Shown here: one piece after another, positions 1-11,872 of the stretch | Numbering within the stretch: position 1 is the first letter of the stretch | Layout: each line of letters starts with the position of its first letter | NCBI GenBank assembly: GCA_030760725.1 | Contig: JASWHV010000008.1 | Span: 35,188,720-35,252,719, forward strand | DNA length: 64,000 nt | Source: Neostapfia colusana | Lineage: Eukaryota > Streptophyta > Magnoliopsida > Poales > Poaceae | Direction: 5' to 3' | Program-made: the position numbers and the translations under genes | The notes under the pieces: model-generated | What the model was told of the DNA's origin: nothing | What the model saw: only the letters and a program-made list of their open reading frames with translations | The model's database searches: none

Positions 1-845
1 CGAGGAAGTTCGAAGCTTCTTGGGATTGACTGGGTATTATCGACGGTTTATCGAGGGTTTCTCCAAGATCTCGAGACCCCTCACCAAACTGTTGGAGAAG
101 GGAATCACATTCACATGGACGCCGCAGTGCGAGACGAGTTTTCAGGAGTTAAAGAAAAGATTGACAACATGCCTAGTGCTAGTTATGCAAGATATGCAGA
201 AGAACTTTACGGTGTACTACGATGCCTCTGGAAAACGGGTTGGGATGTGTTCTCATACAAGAAGGGCATGTCGTGGCTTATGCATCCCGGCAGCTCCGGA
301 AGCACGAGAAAAACTATCCTACTCATGACCTAGAACTAGCCGCAGTGGTACACACGTTAAAAATTTGGCGGCATTACTTGATGGGGAAGAGGACAGAAAT
401 ATATACGGATCATAAGAGTTTAAAGTACATTTTCACACAGCCAGATCTCAACCTTAGACAAAGGAGATGGTTAGAGCTAATCAATGACTTTGATGTGGGC
501 ATCAACTATCATCCTGGGAAAGCAAACGTCGTGGCAGATGCTTTAAGTCGGAAAGTGCAAGTCAATAAGTTGAGCTTGAAGGACATACCTGCAGAGTTGA
601 AGGACGAGATTATAAGACTCAATTTATGCCTGGTGAATAGTGGTGAAGCCATCGCCATGGAAGTGGACTCCACACTAGAGCGAGACATACGCGAGGGTCA
701 AAAGAATGACGAGAAGATACAAGAGATCAGACAACTCATCAAGGAAAATAAAGCTCCTGGATTCAGAGAGGATGAACAAGGTACGGTGTGGCACGGGAAA
801 AGAATATGTGTGCCAGAAGTAAAGAAGATCCGTGAATTGATTTAA
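1..845 (+). pseudogene. RT C-terminus and RNase H of E0 (broken)
   Basis: Encodes the last part of reverse transcriptase (GYYRRFIEGF, about 35-65), then the RNase H domain starting with YYDASG (the usual CDASG has Cys to Tyr), with LASRQLR-type, THDLELAAVV and TDHKSLKYI segments, followed by the linker to integrase (HPGKANVVADALSR at about 511-551). Two lesions are seen. One extra A in the A-run at 232-235 shifts frame just after DASG, and TAA at 843-845 interrupts the RNase H to integrase linker. In the intact element it would remove RNA from the RNA:DNA hybrid. No ATG is expected because it is an internal part of a polyprotein. Confidence 0.88.
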
Positions 846-2102
846 AAGGAGGCTCACGATTCTGACTATTCCATTCATCCTGGGAGTACGAAAATGTACC
901 AGGACCTCAAGAGCAGGTATTGGTTGTATGGCATGAAGCGAGATGTCGCGGAGCATGTTGCCCTATGTGACACATGCCAGTTGGTGAAAGCAGAACATCA
1001 ACGACCCGCGGGATTATTGCAACCACTCAAAGTGCCTGAATGGAAATGGGAAGAAATCGGTATGGATTTCATAGTGGGATTGCCTAGGACCCAATCAGGA
1101 TATGATTCAATATGGGTCATCATCGACAGGCTAACCAAGGTAGCTCATTTCATCCCCGTGAAAGAAAGCTACAGCGGATCCAAATTGGCAGAATTGTACA
1201 TGTCAAGGATCGTGAGTTACCATGGAGTGCCCAAGAAGATTGTGTCGGATCGAGGGACACAGTTCACCTCGAGGTTCTGGCAGAAGTTGCATGAAACCAT
1301 GGGAACCCATATGAATTTTAGCTCTGCCTATCATCCCCAAACTAACGGGCAGACGGAAAGAACCAATCAGATTCTTGAGGATATGCTGAGAGCGTGTGCA
1401 CTAAAAAACAATCGGAGTTGGGACAAGAACTTACTGTATGCGGAGTTCTCCTATAACAACAGCTATCAGGCTAGTATGAAGATGTTACCGTTTGAAGCTT
1501 TGTACGAGAGGAAGTGCAGGACTCCCCTATTTTGGAACCAAACAGGGGAAAGTAAAGTGTTTGGTCCCGATGTACTACAGGAAGCCGAGGCGAAAGTGAG
1601 GGAAATTCGCAACAACTTGAGGATAGCACAGACACGACAAAAGAGCTATGCCGATGTACGGAGAAGAGAGCTCGTTTTCAATGTGGGAGATTATGTCTAT
1701 CTCAAGGTGTCCCCTATCCAAGGACTTCGTCGGTTCAAGGTGAAAGGGAAGTTGTCACCTCGATACATCGGACCCTTTCAAGTTCTGGAGAGGAAAGGCG
1801 AAGTGGCGTATCAACTAGAATTACCGGCTCGCCTATCGGATGTGCACGATGTATTCCATGTGTCAGAGCTCAAGAAATGTCTGAGAACGCCTGAAGAGGT
1901 GTTGCCCATGAATGAGGTTGACGTAGCTGAGGATTTGTCTTATGCCGAGCAACCATCCAAGATTTTGGAAACAATGGAACGCCTCACAAGAAATAAAAGA
2001 ATCCGGATGTGCAAGGTGCAGTGGAAGCATCACTCGGAAGAGGAAGCCACCTGGGAGCGAGAAGATGAGCTTAAGGCACAATTTCCAGAATTGTTTTCTT
2101 AG
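846..2102 (+). pseudogene. Integrase and chromodomain of E0
   Basis: Follows in the same frame as the RNase H part but behind the TAA at 843-845; it is then open to a natural stop at 2100-2102. The H2C2 zinc finger lies at about 855-985 (HDSDYSIHPG ... CDTCQLVK). Catalytic core: first Asp in MDFIVGLP (about 1060), second in SDRGTQF (about 1247), Glu in GQTERTNQ (about 1350). A GPF motif at about 1770 marks the GPY/F segment. The last 100 bases encode a chromodomain (CKVQWKHHSEEEATWE), which in chromoviruses is thought to steer integration towards heterochromatin. A 402-residue frame survives, but as part of a broken polyprotein. Confidence 0.88.
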
Positions 2103-2130
2103 AACCCCAATCTCGAGGACGAGATTTCTT

Positions 2131-2146
2131 TTAAGGGGGGTAGAGC
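2131..2146 (+). other. Polypurine tract of E0
   Basis: TTAAGGGGGG followed by TAGAGC directly before the LTR TG. It is the expected priming site for plus-strand DNA synthesis. The preceding phrase CGAGGACGAGATTTCTTTTAAGGG also precedes the E1 3' LTR. Confidence 0.75.
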
Positions 2147-5100
2147 TGTAACACCCCAAAATCCTATTAAGAGGGGAATTTAAAATTTTTTGGACGTATT
2201 GCATGTGTTGCAAAAATTCAAATTCAATCTGGAATTCAAATTAAACTCAAAACAGAAATGAAAAAGAAAAAGAAAAGGAAAAAAATAAACCTCCCCGGCC
2301 AGTGGGCCGAAACCCACCAGCCGGCCCACTAACCCCTGCGCCAGCCCGCAGCCGCGCGCCCCCCTCTTTCCCACTGACACGCGGGGCCCACCAACCTTTC
2401 TTCCTCCTCGCGCTCGCGCCCGCGCTCGGCCGGACTCTTCTCACCCCCGAATCGAAACCGCTCCGGATCCTCGCGTATCCCAGCTGAATTTCGTTCGTGG
2501 ACGACGCAAACTCGATCACAACCGAACGCCACCCTCCCCCGTCTATAAAAACCCCGGCATCGTCCCATTTTTCCCCACGATTCGCCGATTTTCCTCCCGG
2601 TGAGAACCCGAGCTTCTCTGGCGAATTCTGCTCGATCTACACTCGGGAATTCTGATCTAACTCGCTGGTCTTGATCCACCGCCTCCGGGGAACCTTGCAG
2701 GTGCAGAAAACTCGGTGGTTTGCGGTTCAAACACAGCGCCGACGAGCCTCGCCGTGAATTCACCTCGGACCTCGTCGCCGATCGCTTTTCAGGACCTCCG
2801 AGCTCAAGAAAACCCCCGAGATGAGATCCCCGACCTCCCCTCCACCGATCTATGCCATAAAATCACAGTTTTAGTAAGAATTGACGAAGATCCGAAACTC
2901 TCCGGCGAGATCGCCGCCTCCCGCCGCCGTGCACCGCCGGGGAGCGCGCGCGCTCGATCAGAGCGACGTGGCCGCTTGTGCGCCGTCTATTTTAAATCGC
3001 ACGGTCGAGTTTAAATCCCCGCGTACCGGTTCGACGTTATAATCTCAGCCGTCTGTTTTAAATCGGACGGTCCACATCAGCCCCGCGTTGTAAAGGCCGG
3101 AATTATTACGTGCTACCCCCTGATATTCTCGGAAAATACGAGCTAGCCCGGGAAACTTCTGATCTAGCCCCTGGAACTTCAGAAAATCATGTAAATTCAT
3201 TTAAAAATCGGTTTTAGCCCCTGGACTTAATAAAAATTAGGAAAAAGCCCTTTGTTATGTGTAGTTAGCCCCCTAAAAATTCTTAAAATAATATAATAGA
3301 CCCTGTAGTGGGGTGAGTTTACATTTTTAACCCTATTTGATATTAAATTTAGGAATTTGAATATATGCAGTATTTAAAATTTAAATGATGGGACAAACAC
3401 ATTGTAAATTCAAATTAAAAACTTTCCTAGTATTTGGAAAACTTTGGAGTGAGATAAAAATAGATTTTTGGCTGAAATGAATCTGTTTAATTGATTATTC
3501 ACATTTATTATAATAGGGACACATTTTTAAGTAGAGAATAATTCTGAAAATTAGCAAAATAAATGTGAAATAGTTCACATCAGAAGAGAAGTTCAAAAAT
3601 ATATTATTTAATGTTTTAGACCCAAAACCTATTCTGTTTAGATGAGGTGTCTTACTATTTTCATAATAAAGTGCACATTTAGGCATAGGAAATAAATCTG
3701 AAAATATAGCAAGCTAGGTATAAATAACTATAAATGGATAAATGAAGTTTCCAAAATCCAAAGAATTTAGTTAGGGTTGGTAGAAGGTATGAAGACATAT
3801 TTGAAGTAGGAAAATGCCTTCCATGCACAATTGGTAGCTAAAAGGTGTATCAATTGTCTATAAGGAATTTATTTAGATTTGGAAACTCATATATAGTAGG
3901 CAAACATAAGTATGAATACAAAAGTAGAAATCATATGCACAGGTTTAAAAGTGCATGTAAGCCAAAATCAACACACATAGAGTAACCATAACACATAGAA
4001 ATGTGAATGGCTTTCATAAATGTGAATGTGTGGTTTGTATGAAGTGGAAGTGTGAACTATGTCTTATGACTTGTTTTCTTTTGCTATGTGTGATGGTATG
4101 AGTAGAACCTGCTCCAGAGCAAGTTTTTCCTTTCCAAGATCAGGACTACCCATTCCAAGAGCAGCAGGAAGGAGACAAGTGTCCTTGACCACTTTGATCC
4201 TATACTAGGATGTGTAGCTAGAATTATTTGCATTGTCAATTGAAATATGAAACCCATGTTAGGAAGTTTCCCTAGAATTGCATTACCTTGTTTCCTTGTA
4301 GCTTGGGTTGGGAATTATTTTATCATGTCATTTATTTATATGCTCATGCTTAGCCATGCTTAGAATGGGATAATTGGGATATGAGATCATCAATTTATTT
4401 ACCATACTCTTGAATGAGATGTTATGAGTTATGTAGAGGTAGAGATCAAGGCAAGTTGGATGATTTGGTTGGTGCTAGGTGCACGAGACTCGGGTTTGTG
4501 TTTAGTACTTGCCTGGATCCTAAGGACCGGTTCATGGAGCATGTAACCTGGCTTTACCGTGCCAACCACATGCTGAGATGGGGCAGCTTGGCCAATTAAT
4601 TAGGTGTATCCCGGGCGTAGTATGGGTGTGTTGGATGGTGCGGGGAATAGGTGTCAGCTGGACTACCATATGAACCGCAAGGCTCAAGAGGGGGCCACTG
4701 CAGCGGGGTTGGAGCCTCTTGTATGCTGTTAGGGGTGAAACCTCAGTGGGCCCACGCTCGTCGGGAATCCCTTTGTAAAGGCTTCGTAGTGATCTCCTGG
4801 CTACACACCTGGGAAGTGTGAATGTGGTTCGTAGCCACTGGCATAATGGAGGTTCTTTTAATCCACCCGGCAACGGGGGATGAAATCACTACATGTGGGT
4901 ACAATGGTGCAAACTCTGCAGAGTCAAAACTGTCATGACAGCCGTGCTCACGGTCAAGAGCGGCTTGGACTTATTCATGATTAGAGGATGATGGTTTTAG
5001 AAGTTGAGGATGTTAAGCGGGGAGCTTAACATTGGAAATGAGGTTATGGTTATTTGATTATGATGATGGGATGGGAGATTGGGACCATTTCACTTGTGTA

Positions 5101-5573
5101 GTAATGTAGGTGCTTAATAAACTAAGTTGATAGGTATTAATTGCGTAGTGCCTTAACCATGAGTTCAACCTCTCCTTGTTCTAGCTATGCATGACATAAC
5201 TTTCCCACACTTGCTGAGTACCAACGGTACTCAACCTTGCATATTTGTTGGTTTAAATTGCTGCTCAGGTCAAGGGAAGATGTGGTGTTTAACGATCAAG
5301 ACTTCGGACCCGAAGAAGGTTTCTAGGTTCATGGAGTCCCCCGGGCAACTCCTGTGACGGAGCCCACAAGAATAATATTCCGCTGCTATTTTATTTACTT
5401 GTTATGAACTTATTGTCGTCCATCGAGACATATGCTATGTAAGACATATTTATATTCGACACCTGGCTTGTAATAAATGATGCTTCACTATTTGTCATCA
5501 CATGTATGAGAAAATGATCCTGGCATACATGTGATATTCACTCGGTTGTTCTTCGGAGAAACCGGGTGTGACA
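2147..5573 (+). repeat. 3' LTR of E0, 3427 bp
   Basis: Starts TGTAACACCCC, ends GGGTGTGACA. No gene. The first 900 bases are GC-rich with a TATA box (2544-2550); the remainder is AT-rich. Near the 3' end are three short stem-loop sequences also present in E1 and, mostly, E4: CTGTCATGACAG (4930-4941), GTTAAGC/GCTTAAC (5012-5018 with 5024-5030) and GAGTACC/GGTACTC (5216-5222 with 5226-5232). Small open frames in this LTR (for example 2302-2487, 4414-4599) do not resemble proteins and are not annotated. Confidence 0.9.
2544..2550 (+). promoter_or_regulatory. TATA box, E0 LTR
   Basis: TATAAAA about 400 bases into the LTR, at the place where the E1 LTRs have TATAAAC/TATAAAT. It is followed about 45 bases later by a conserved CCGGTGAGAACC, which looks like a splice donor. 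Confidence 0.65.
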
Positions 5574-6053
5574 TCCTCTCTACACTTGAAAAGATCAACA
5601 AGAGAAATGTGGACACTGAAAGTGATAATGATGATGACACTTCGCCCAATAACAACAGCAAGAACCAAACATTGTGGACTTTGTGTCTCATGGCAAGCAA
5701 CTCAATCTCAAGCACGATGGAGGCTGGACTGAACAATGGTAATGACGAGATAAATCCTTCCTACGAAGACCTTTCTAATGTTGTTTGTCATCTTGGCACT
5801 CTTTTTAAGAAAGAAGACAAGAAACTTAGGAAGTACGATGCTAAAATTGACTCACTAGAATCTGAATTAATGTTTGAGAACTTTGATATCTAGTGATGAT
5901 CCTTGTACTTTTTGTGAGTTGATTCATAAAAAAATATCCTCTCTTAGAGATGTGCATGCCTCTGCACTTAATCAACTCGATCTTAAGATTGAAAAGAATA
6001 AAAAGCTTGTTGTATCGATGATCTGAATTTTTCTAGCTATCATGATTTGAATA
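5574..6053 (+). pseudogene. Copia (Sirevirus-type) gag C-terminal fragment
   Basis: Begins immediately after the E0 LTR. The frame reads an acidic low-complexity stretch (SDNDDDTSP), CLMASNS, a Tyr-Glu-Asp-Leu-rich coiled-coil-like segment (KKEDKKLRKYDAKIDSLE) and, after a break near 5890, DDPCTFCELIHKK and ALNQLDLKIEKNKKL. This pattern, with CLMA followed by coiled coil, matches the C-terminal part of gag in Sirevirus copia elements as I know them, and C1 has a similar CLMAN segment at about 58820. It is not the same family as C1. The right-hand limit is uncertain because similarity fades into the Athila-like sequence. Confidence 0.55.
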
Positions 6054-6129
6054 TCAAGTTGCATGTAGGGCACCTAGGAATAGCCATCTACAAAATCTTA
6101 CTTTACGGTTCATACAAAGATGAGTGGCT

Positions 6130-6992
6130 ATGACTATGTTCCCTAGAGGTGATGTTAGGGTTGTACGTGAAGATGAACTAAGGATCCTTTTTGCCATGGT
6201 TGAAAAGATAAAAATTGCTCCATTAAGGCTATTATTTATCAATAGTTAGAAATTTTTAAGACCACATGTCCTATAGAATGCAAATCATTAGTTACCCACA
6301 TTGTTATAAGATTGGGAGCTTTAGAAAATGCATCCATTGCTTATATCCCAATAGCTCGCTATCTTATCAATGAGTATTATCTTGTTCAAGGACACACTCT
6401 AAAACATGGACCCGATGGATCTTTATTATTTTTCTTCCCCGGCTATGTAAATGAAATCCGGTTACCTAACCCGGATCTTCACTTATATAACCATTGCTCT
6501 TTGACCTCTCGAAGAAGCCTGTAAGAGTAATGTTTCTAGCAGGATCACAAGGAGTCGATCAAGAAATGCAGCCATGACGATGCCACCATGATATACTCCT
6601 GCCCATGAATACCAGAGGAAATGGATCCATCAGGAGATACACCTGGATGGACCCAACCTCAACCGTATGAGGCTGGAGGATCATCGTGGCAACCCACATC
6701 CAGTGACCAATGGGCCACTGGAGGAGAATGGGAACCATATGGTTCTCACTCAAGCTCAAGCAACCTGCCTACTCCACCAATGAGTGCCCGACGTTCCTTT
6801 TCGGCTAAAGGTTATCATGACCTTTGCCAAGGAATGACGGATCTCACTCAGCGGATGGGAGATCTTGAAATAAGGACAAGAGACATCCTTAACACACTTC
6901 AAGATCAAGCCGACATCCTAGCCTATCTTCATCATCAAACCCTTATCACGGAAATTGATGAAGAACAAGCTTGGGCAAGGACCCCCGCTTGA
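6130..6992 (+). pseudogene. Athila-like gag, C-terminal part (broken)
   Basis: One frame (0) carries DVRVVREDELRILFAMVEKIKIAPLRLL-like sequence, then a broken stretch. It continues with ALENASIAYIPIARYLINEYYLVQGHTLKHGP and FFFPGYVNEIRLPNP, stops at 6522-6524, and resumes from 6621 as a Gly/Ser/Pro-rich segment and a helical C-terminus ending at TGA 6990-6992. The 'VQGHTLKHGPDGSL...FFPGY' pattern is typical of the gag-like ORF of Athila-lineage Ty3/gypsy elements in grasses. At least four in-frame stops are present. No zinc knuckle or pol follows. Confidence 0.6.
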
Positions 6993-8210
6993 GGTAACTT
7001 GTATCAAATTGCATTTCGTATCATTTCTCTTTCGACATCATTGCATTAAAAACATAGAATAGGATTTGATTTTAATAAAATATGCGCCGTAAGAATGTTA
7101 TACCGTTGCATAGTTGAAATGATGAATAGTTGCTATGTTCAATTTTTCTTTAGTCCCTAGTATACAACTTGGTATTATCCAACTATTGAGTTTATTGGTT
7201 TTAAGTACTTTTGAGCTTGCATCTAATTCTAGCTTGTTGTGAGATATGATATAGCAATTAGAGTTTATAAATCCTAATCAAAGTGAAACTTAATATCTGG
7301 AGAAACAAAAATTAGTTCAAATTTGAAAGTTTCCTCACTTGATTAGAACTTCCTACCAAAGCCATATGATATTATTAATAGATAAACCTTATGCATATGA
7401 TATTTGCTTTCACAATGAGCCTATTCAAATTAGTATAGACCTATGTGAGATTCCTTTCAGACTTCTATGATCAAGATATTACGTGCACATGCTAAACTTA
7501 TACACTAGAAGTTAGCAAATTTATCTATCATACCCCTCCACAACAAAAGACACTCCATATTCTTCATGTCAAACACTCTCTTAGAACTAGTTGAAAAAAA
7601 GGAGTAGATGGCATGGCTACAAGAAAGGAAAAAAAAAGAAAATGCATGCTCACAGTACATGAGCATGGAAAAAAAGAGAAAAGAAGAAAAATAAAATAAG
7701 TAGTCATGTTTCATCCTTACAATAAAGAGAGTTCATAAAAGGAGTCATCTTTCACCTCCACGTATCATCCATCACACATGCAATCTTGATCTATAGTATG
7801 ATTTGTTTTCTCTTAAGGATTACTTTTTAAACTTAGCAAAATATGTGATGCAAATATGCCTACTCTTGCCTCTACCAAGCTCCACAAAGGCCATACTTAG
7901 AGATAGGATCAAAGGAGGCATTGCCTTGGTAAGGAAAGTTCCACACACTAACATGAATGATTGAAAGTGATCATTTGAGAAACTTGAAAATTTAAAATCA
8001 TTTGAAACTCTCTGGAATTTAAGTGAGACTTAGTATTTAGGTGAAGGCATATGCCACTCATTGACTAATGTAAGAGTGAGTACCATTGCCAATTGATTCA
8101 ATACAAGGTATAATATTTTGTTGTGCACATGGTACTATTGAAAATTAGAACATTGTAGCAACTCCTGATCAACAAACTAAGTCTTCATCTTTGCTTCCGG
8201 ACGAGCAAAG
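6993..8210 (+). other. Spacer of the Athila-like remnant, no gene seen
   Basis: AT-rich DNA with many stops in all frames between the gag-like ORF and the polypurine tract. I recognise no pol sequence here. At about 1.2 kb it is too short for a pol region, so the element was either internally deleted or non-autonomous. Confidence 0.6.
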
Positions 8211-8212
8211 GT

Positions 8213-8226
8213 TAAGTTTGGGGGAG
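8213..8226 (+). other. Polypurine tract, Athila-like remnant
   Basis: TAAGTTTGGGGGAG, preceded by GGACGAGCAAAGG. This is the usual sequence just before the 3' LTR of Athila-like grass elements. Confidence 0.6.
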
Positions 8227-9356
8227 TTTATCGAGGATCGTTAAATACCAATTTTGACCATCAATATAACTCAATTATATGAAGAAGTACACATTTCTTG
8301 CACACATTATCTTTAGAAATAACGTAGTTCCACTTGTACCTGAAAAGAATTGTTCATGCAGATAATATATGCAGAATTGAGGAGGATTTAGGGAAGCAAT
8401 CCTAAATTTTACAATTCCAGCCATCAGAGGATGACATGTGGCAGTCCATGGATTCAATGGCCTACCTACAGAGGTATCCAAGGGAATCCAACGGTGTGTT
8501 ACACCGGAAGCACCTGAGGGCCCACCTTGTAGCCACCCAGAGGAAACACATCGAGTCTGGGGCCACCCCGGGGTCGTCCGAACCAGGGGTTCGGACGACG
8601 TGGTCCTACCCCTAAACTCGATCATCTTCCACGTGTCGACTCTCTATGGCTCCTTGAAGGCGGTTCTGACTGCTTCACGCGCAATTAGTGGCAGGAACCA
8701 ACCTCGACTAGTGTATAAATAGGACCCCATACACCTCACTTCACCACACACCACTTGAGTAATCACTCTTTTGTATACACACTCTATCCAAGTACTTAGT
8801 GGAGTATAGGCTGTAGGAAGGAGCATGTAGTTCCCAAGTCCAAGTTGGGAAAGGTATGACTCATGTATCTTTTCATATGCTTGGGTGAAGCTTTTCTTGT
8901 TTGAATGTGGAATCCATGCATGTTGTTGGTTTAGTTGTTCTTATGATTGTATAGTAACTTTGTTGTTATGTAATCATAAACATAATAGGCCTCCACTATA
9001 TACTAATTAGATAGTATATGAATATGTTAGTATGAGTAATATAGTGCCCCGTCCCAGCATTGGTTCAATAATGTTTAGGTTAATCATTGCCTTAGGATGG
9101 TAATTGTACTACAACTTCTAAAGTATTTACATAGCTTACAAGTGTGATGCTTGGATAGTTAAGTAACGTTGGATGTCTCGTAGACCCACATATTGTAGGA
9201 GTAGGCGGCAGGTGGTGACAGTCATGTCTGTCCATTATACTCCCCCACATTCGGTTATGCCACATGCTCTTAGCGGGAGTCGCTCTGGTAAACCAGGGGT
9301 AAGCTCGTGCCCAATATGTTGGACCTCTAAATCCTAGTATTCACTACTAGCATACC
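8227..9356 (+). repeat. LTR-like 3' end of the Athila-like remnant
   Basis: Non-coding DNA downstream of the polypurine tract, with a TATA box (8714-8720) and a perfect 12-bp inverted repeat (8573-8584 with 8588-8599). No clean TG start is visible at the tract; the first bases read TTTATCGAGG, so the start may be mutated. The right end is cut by the start of C1 at 9357. Length 1130 bp as seen. Small frames inside are not gene-like. Confidence 0.5.
8714..8720 (+). promoter_or_regulatory. TATA box, Athila-like LTR
   Basis: TATAAAT within CTAGTGTATAAATAGGACC, in a good core-promoter context, about 115 bases after the strong hairpin sequence at 8573-8599. Confidence 0.55.
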
Positions 9357-9506
9357 TGAAAGTGCATCTAGGCTAATTCCCCGTGGGTTTTGATGATTAA
9401 TGACAACACTTAAGGGACTAATGAGCATTGCAAGTGTGAGTACAGGTGATTACAAAAATCTAAGAAGATGGAGGCACTCAAAAAGGAAAAGATGAGAAAA
9501 AGGAAA
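9357..9506 (+). repeat. C1 5' LTR, piece 1
   Basis: Starts TGAAAGTGCATCTAGG, a start I associate with maize Opie/Ji-type LTRs, followed by TGATTAATGACAACAC. Ends with GGAAA, the target site used by E1. Confidence 0.85.
9502..9506 (+). repeat. Target-site duplication of E1, left copy
   Basis: GGAAA directly before the E1 5' LTR; identical to 42146-42150 directly after its 3' LTR. Confidence 0.9.
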
Positions 9507-9876
9507 TGTAACACCCCAGAATCTGTTAAAGAGGTGAGTTTAAATTTTTGGACGTAATGCATGTGGAGAAGAAATTCAAACTCAAACTGGAATTCAAATT
9601 TGAATCAAAACAGAAAAGAAAAAGGAAAAAGAAAAATGGCCAATGGGCCAAAACCCATCTCAGCCGGCCCAGCAGCCCGCAGCTGTTTTCCCCCTTCCCC
9701 TCTCTCTGCCATGCGGGGCCCACCTGTCGGCACCTTCGTCTCCAACCGCCACCCGGCCTTTTTCCCGCTCTGAGCAACCGCCGCGTGCCCCCGTCCGGAT
9801 TCGCCGCCTGCGCCCACGATCCGTGGCCCTCTTGGTGCAGCACGAACCCCACATGCCCCCGCCGCCCCCTCGCCCA

Positions 9877-9883
9877 TATAAAC
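9877..9883 (+). promoter_or_regulatory. TATA box, E1 5' LTR
   Basis: TATAAAC; the 3' LTR has TATAAAT at 35494-35500. A GTGAG donor-like site (about 9931) and a CTTGCAG acceptor-like site (ending about 10031) follow. Confidence 0.6.
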
Positions 9884-11872
9884 ACCGAGGTCCGCCCCTT
9901 TCTCTCCCCGATCGACTCGCCTCAGTTTCCGGTGAGAACCGAAGCTCCCATCGCCGTTTTCTTTGGATCTCCGTCCATTTTCTCCGAGCTAACGCGTGTA
10001 GTGAGTCCTTCCGCCGCCGGGGAGTCTTGCAGGTGAAGGAGACCCTGTGTTTTGCGCTCTAGACACCGCTCCGGTGAGCACCGCCGAGCTTCCCCCTCGG
10101 ACCTCATCGCCGACCGCCTTCCAGGGCCTCCGAGCTCAAGAAAACCCCCGAGGTGAGATCCCCTACTCCCCCTCCTCCGAATTGTGCAGAGAAAACCGTA
10201 GTCTAGGGCCGGTGGATGAGATTTCGGGAAATTCCGGCGAGATCGCCGCCTCCCGCCGCCGCGTGCCGCCTGGCAGCGCCGCCCGCACACGGCTAGGGCG
10301 ACGTGGCCCTCTGTGGCCCGTCCATTTTAAATCGTGCGGATGAAAATAGAACCCCCGCGTACCCCTTCGCAATCTAATCTCGACCCTCCATTTAAAATCG
10401 GACGGTCCACGTCAGCCCCGCATTATAAAGACTGGAAAAATTGCGCGCTACCCCCTGGACTTATTAGAAAAGAATAGCAAGCCCCTGAAACCTTCTGATC
10501 TAGCCCCTGGACCTCCAGAAATTCATGTAAATTTATTTAAAAATCAATTTTAGCCCCTGGACTTAATAAAAATTAGGAAGACCTCCCTATTTTGCACACT
10601 TAGACCCCTGAAAAATTTAGGAAATGAGAAATGGGGCCCCACTGCAGTGTGACTTTGCATATCAGCCCTAAGGGTTATTAATTTTAGGAAATTGAATATA
10701 TAAATAGGATTTAAATCTAAACATAGGTGTAGGTTCAGTTGAATTATTCTAACCCTGTTGAAAATTGGCAGAACAATCTGAGGTCTGAATTTAGAGGGGA
10801 AATAATCTTTTAAACTAAATGAGATTGCTGTTTTGTAATTTATCTCTGAAATATATCCTTTAGGCATAAAACAAATTTAAATAGGTGGAAAAATGAATCT
10901 AAATAACCAAAAAGGAGTAGGGAAAATTTATAATGGTTCTGTTAGGGTAATTGGAACAGTAGAATTTTTTGTATGAATTTAGGTTGCTGTTTTATGGCTG
11001 GAAATTCATTTCTAGGCTAGAAAATAAATTCTGAAAATAGGTAAAAACAAATTTAAATTGATCCTCATCAGAGAGGAAGTCAAAAGGTAATTTATGGGAT
11101 TTTAGATCAGAACATATTCTGTTTAGGTGATATGTCTTGCTATTTTAATATTAATGTTTATTTGTAGGTATAGAAAGTAAACCTGAAAATAAAGGAAGAT
11201 AGGTATGCATAACTAGGAAAGGTTAAATGAGGTCCACAAATCCAAAACTTCAAATTAAGATTTTGTAGGAGATCTGAAAACCTAATTGGAGTAGGAAATT
11301 ATCCTTCATGCAACTTTTGTGGCTAAGAAGGATATTATCTAATAAACAAAATTTGTTCAAATTGGAAATTCATATATAGTGTGCACTTAGAAATCTGAAT
11401 ATTAAAGCTAGAAATAATATATATGTTTAAAAGTGCATGTATGCTTAGAATCAACATATCTAGGGTAAACACAACACCTAAATATGTGTATGACTTTCAT
11501 ATGTATGTATGTGTGGTTTGCATGAGTGGAAATGTGGACTATGGCTTATGGAATGTTGTTTTCTTTTTGCTATGTGTGTTGGCATGAGTAGAACCAGCCC
11601 CAGAGCAAGTTCTCACCTTTCAAGATCAAGACTTTCCATTCCCGGAGCAGCAGCAAGAAGGCAAGTGTCCTTGACCACTTTGATCCTATACTAGGATGTG
11701 TAGTTAGAATTTAATTGCATTGTCAATATGGAATATGATACCCAAGCTAGAAAGTTTCCCTAGAATTGCATTATCTTGTTTCATTGTAGCCTTGGGTTGG
11801 GAGTTACTTTATCATGTCATTCATTAATACTATTCATGCTTAGCCATGCTTAGAATTGGATAAATGGGATAT

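Larger units (their letters stand above)
1..5573 (+). mobile_element. E0: 3' half of a Ty3/gypsy chromovirus, family A
   Basis: Right half of a Tekay/Del-like chromovirus; the 5' LTR, gag and most of RT lie left of the window. Visible order: end of RT, RNase H, integrase, chromodomain, polypurine tract, 3' LTR, which is the Ty3/gypsy order. The LTR ends in GGGTGTGACA, the inverted partner of its TGTAACACCC start. It is the same family as E1 and E4, whose proteins and LTRs align with it throughout. The base after the LTR (5574) starts copia-like coding sequence, so E0 appears to have inserted into an older copia element. The lineage name rests on LTR size, primer type in relatives and the chromodomain, not on a tree. 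Confidence 0.9.

Noticed and set aside
4414..4873. Repeated short frames (MRCYELCRG..., MPGGLKEPPLC...) in family A LTRs
   Set aside because: They recur only because the LTR recurs; they read across stem-loop sequences and have no start context or protein-like composition.
9526..10290. Several overlapping Pro/Arg/Ala-rich open frames on both strands in the E1 LTR
   Set aside because: GC-rich LTR promoter sequence gives open frames by composition; both strands are open at once, and equivalents in the 3' LTR (35108-35989) differ by indels that break the frames.
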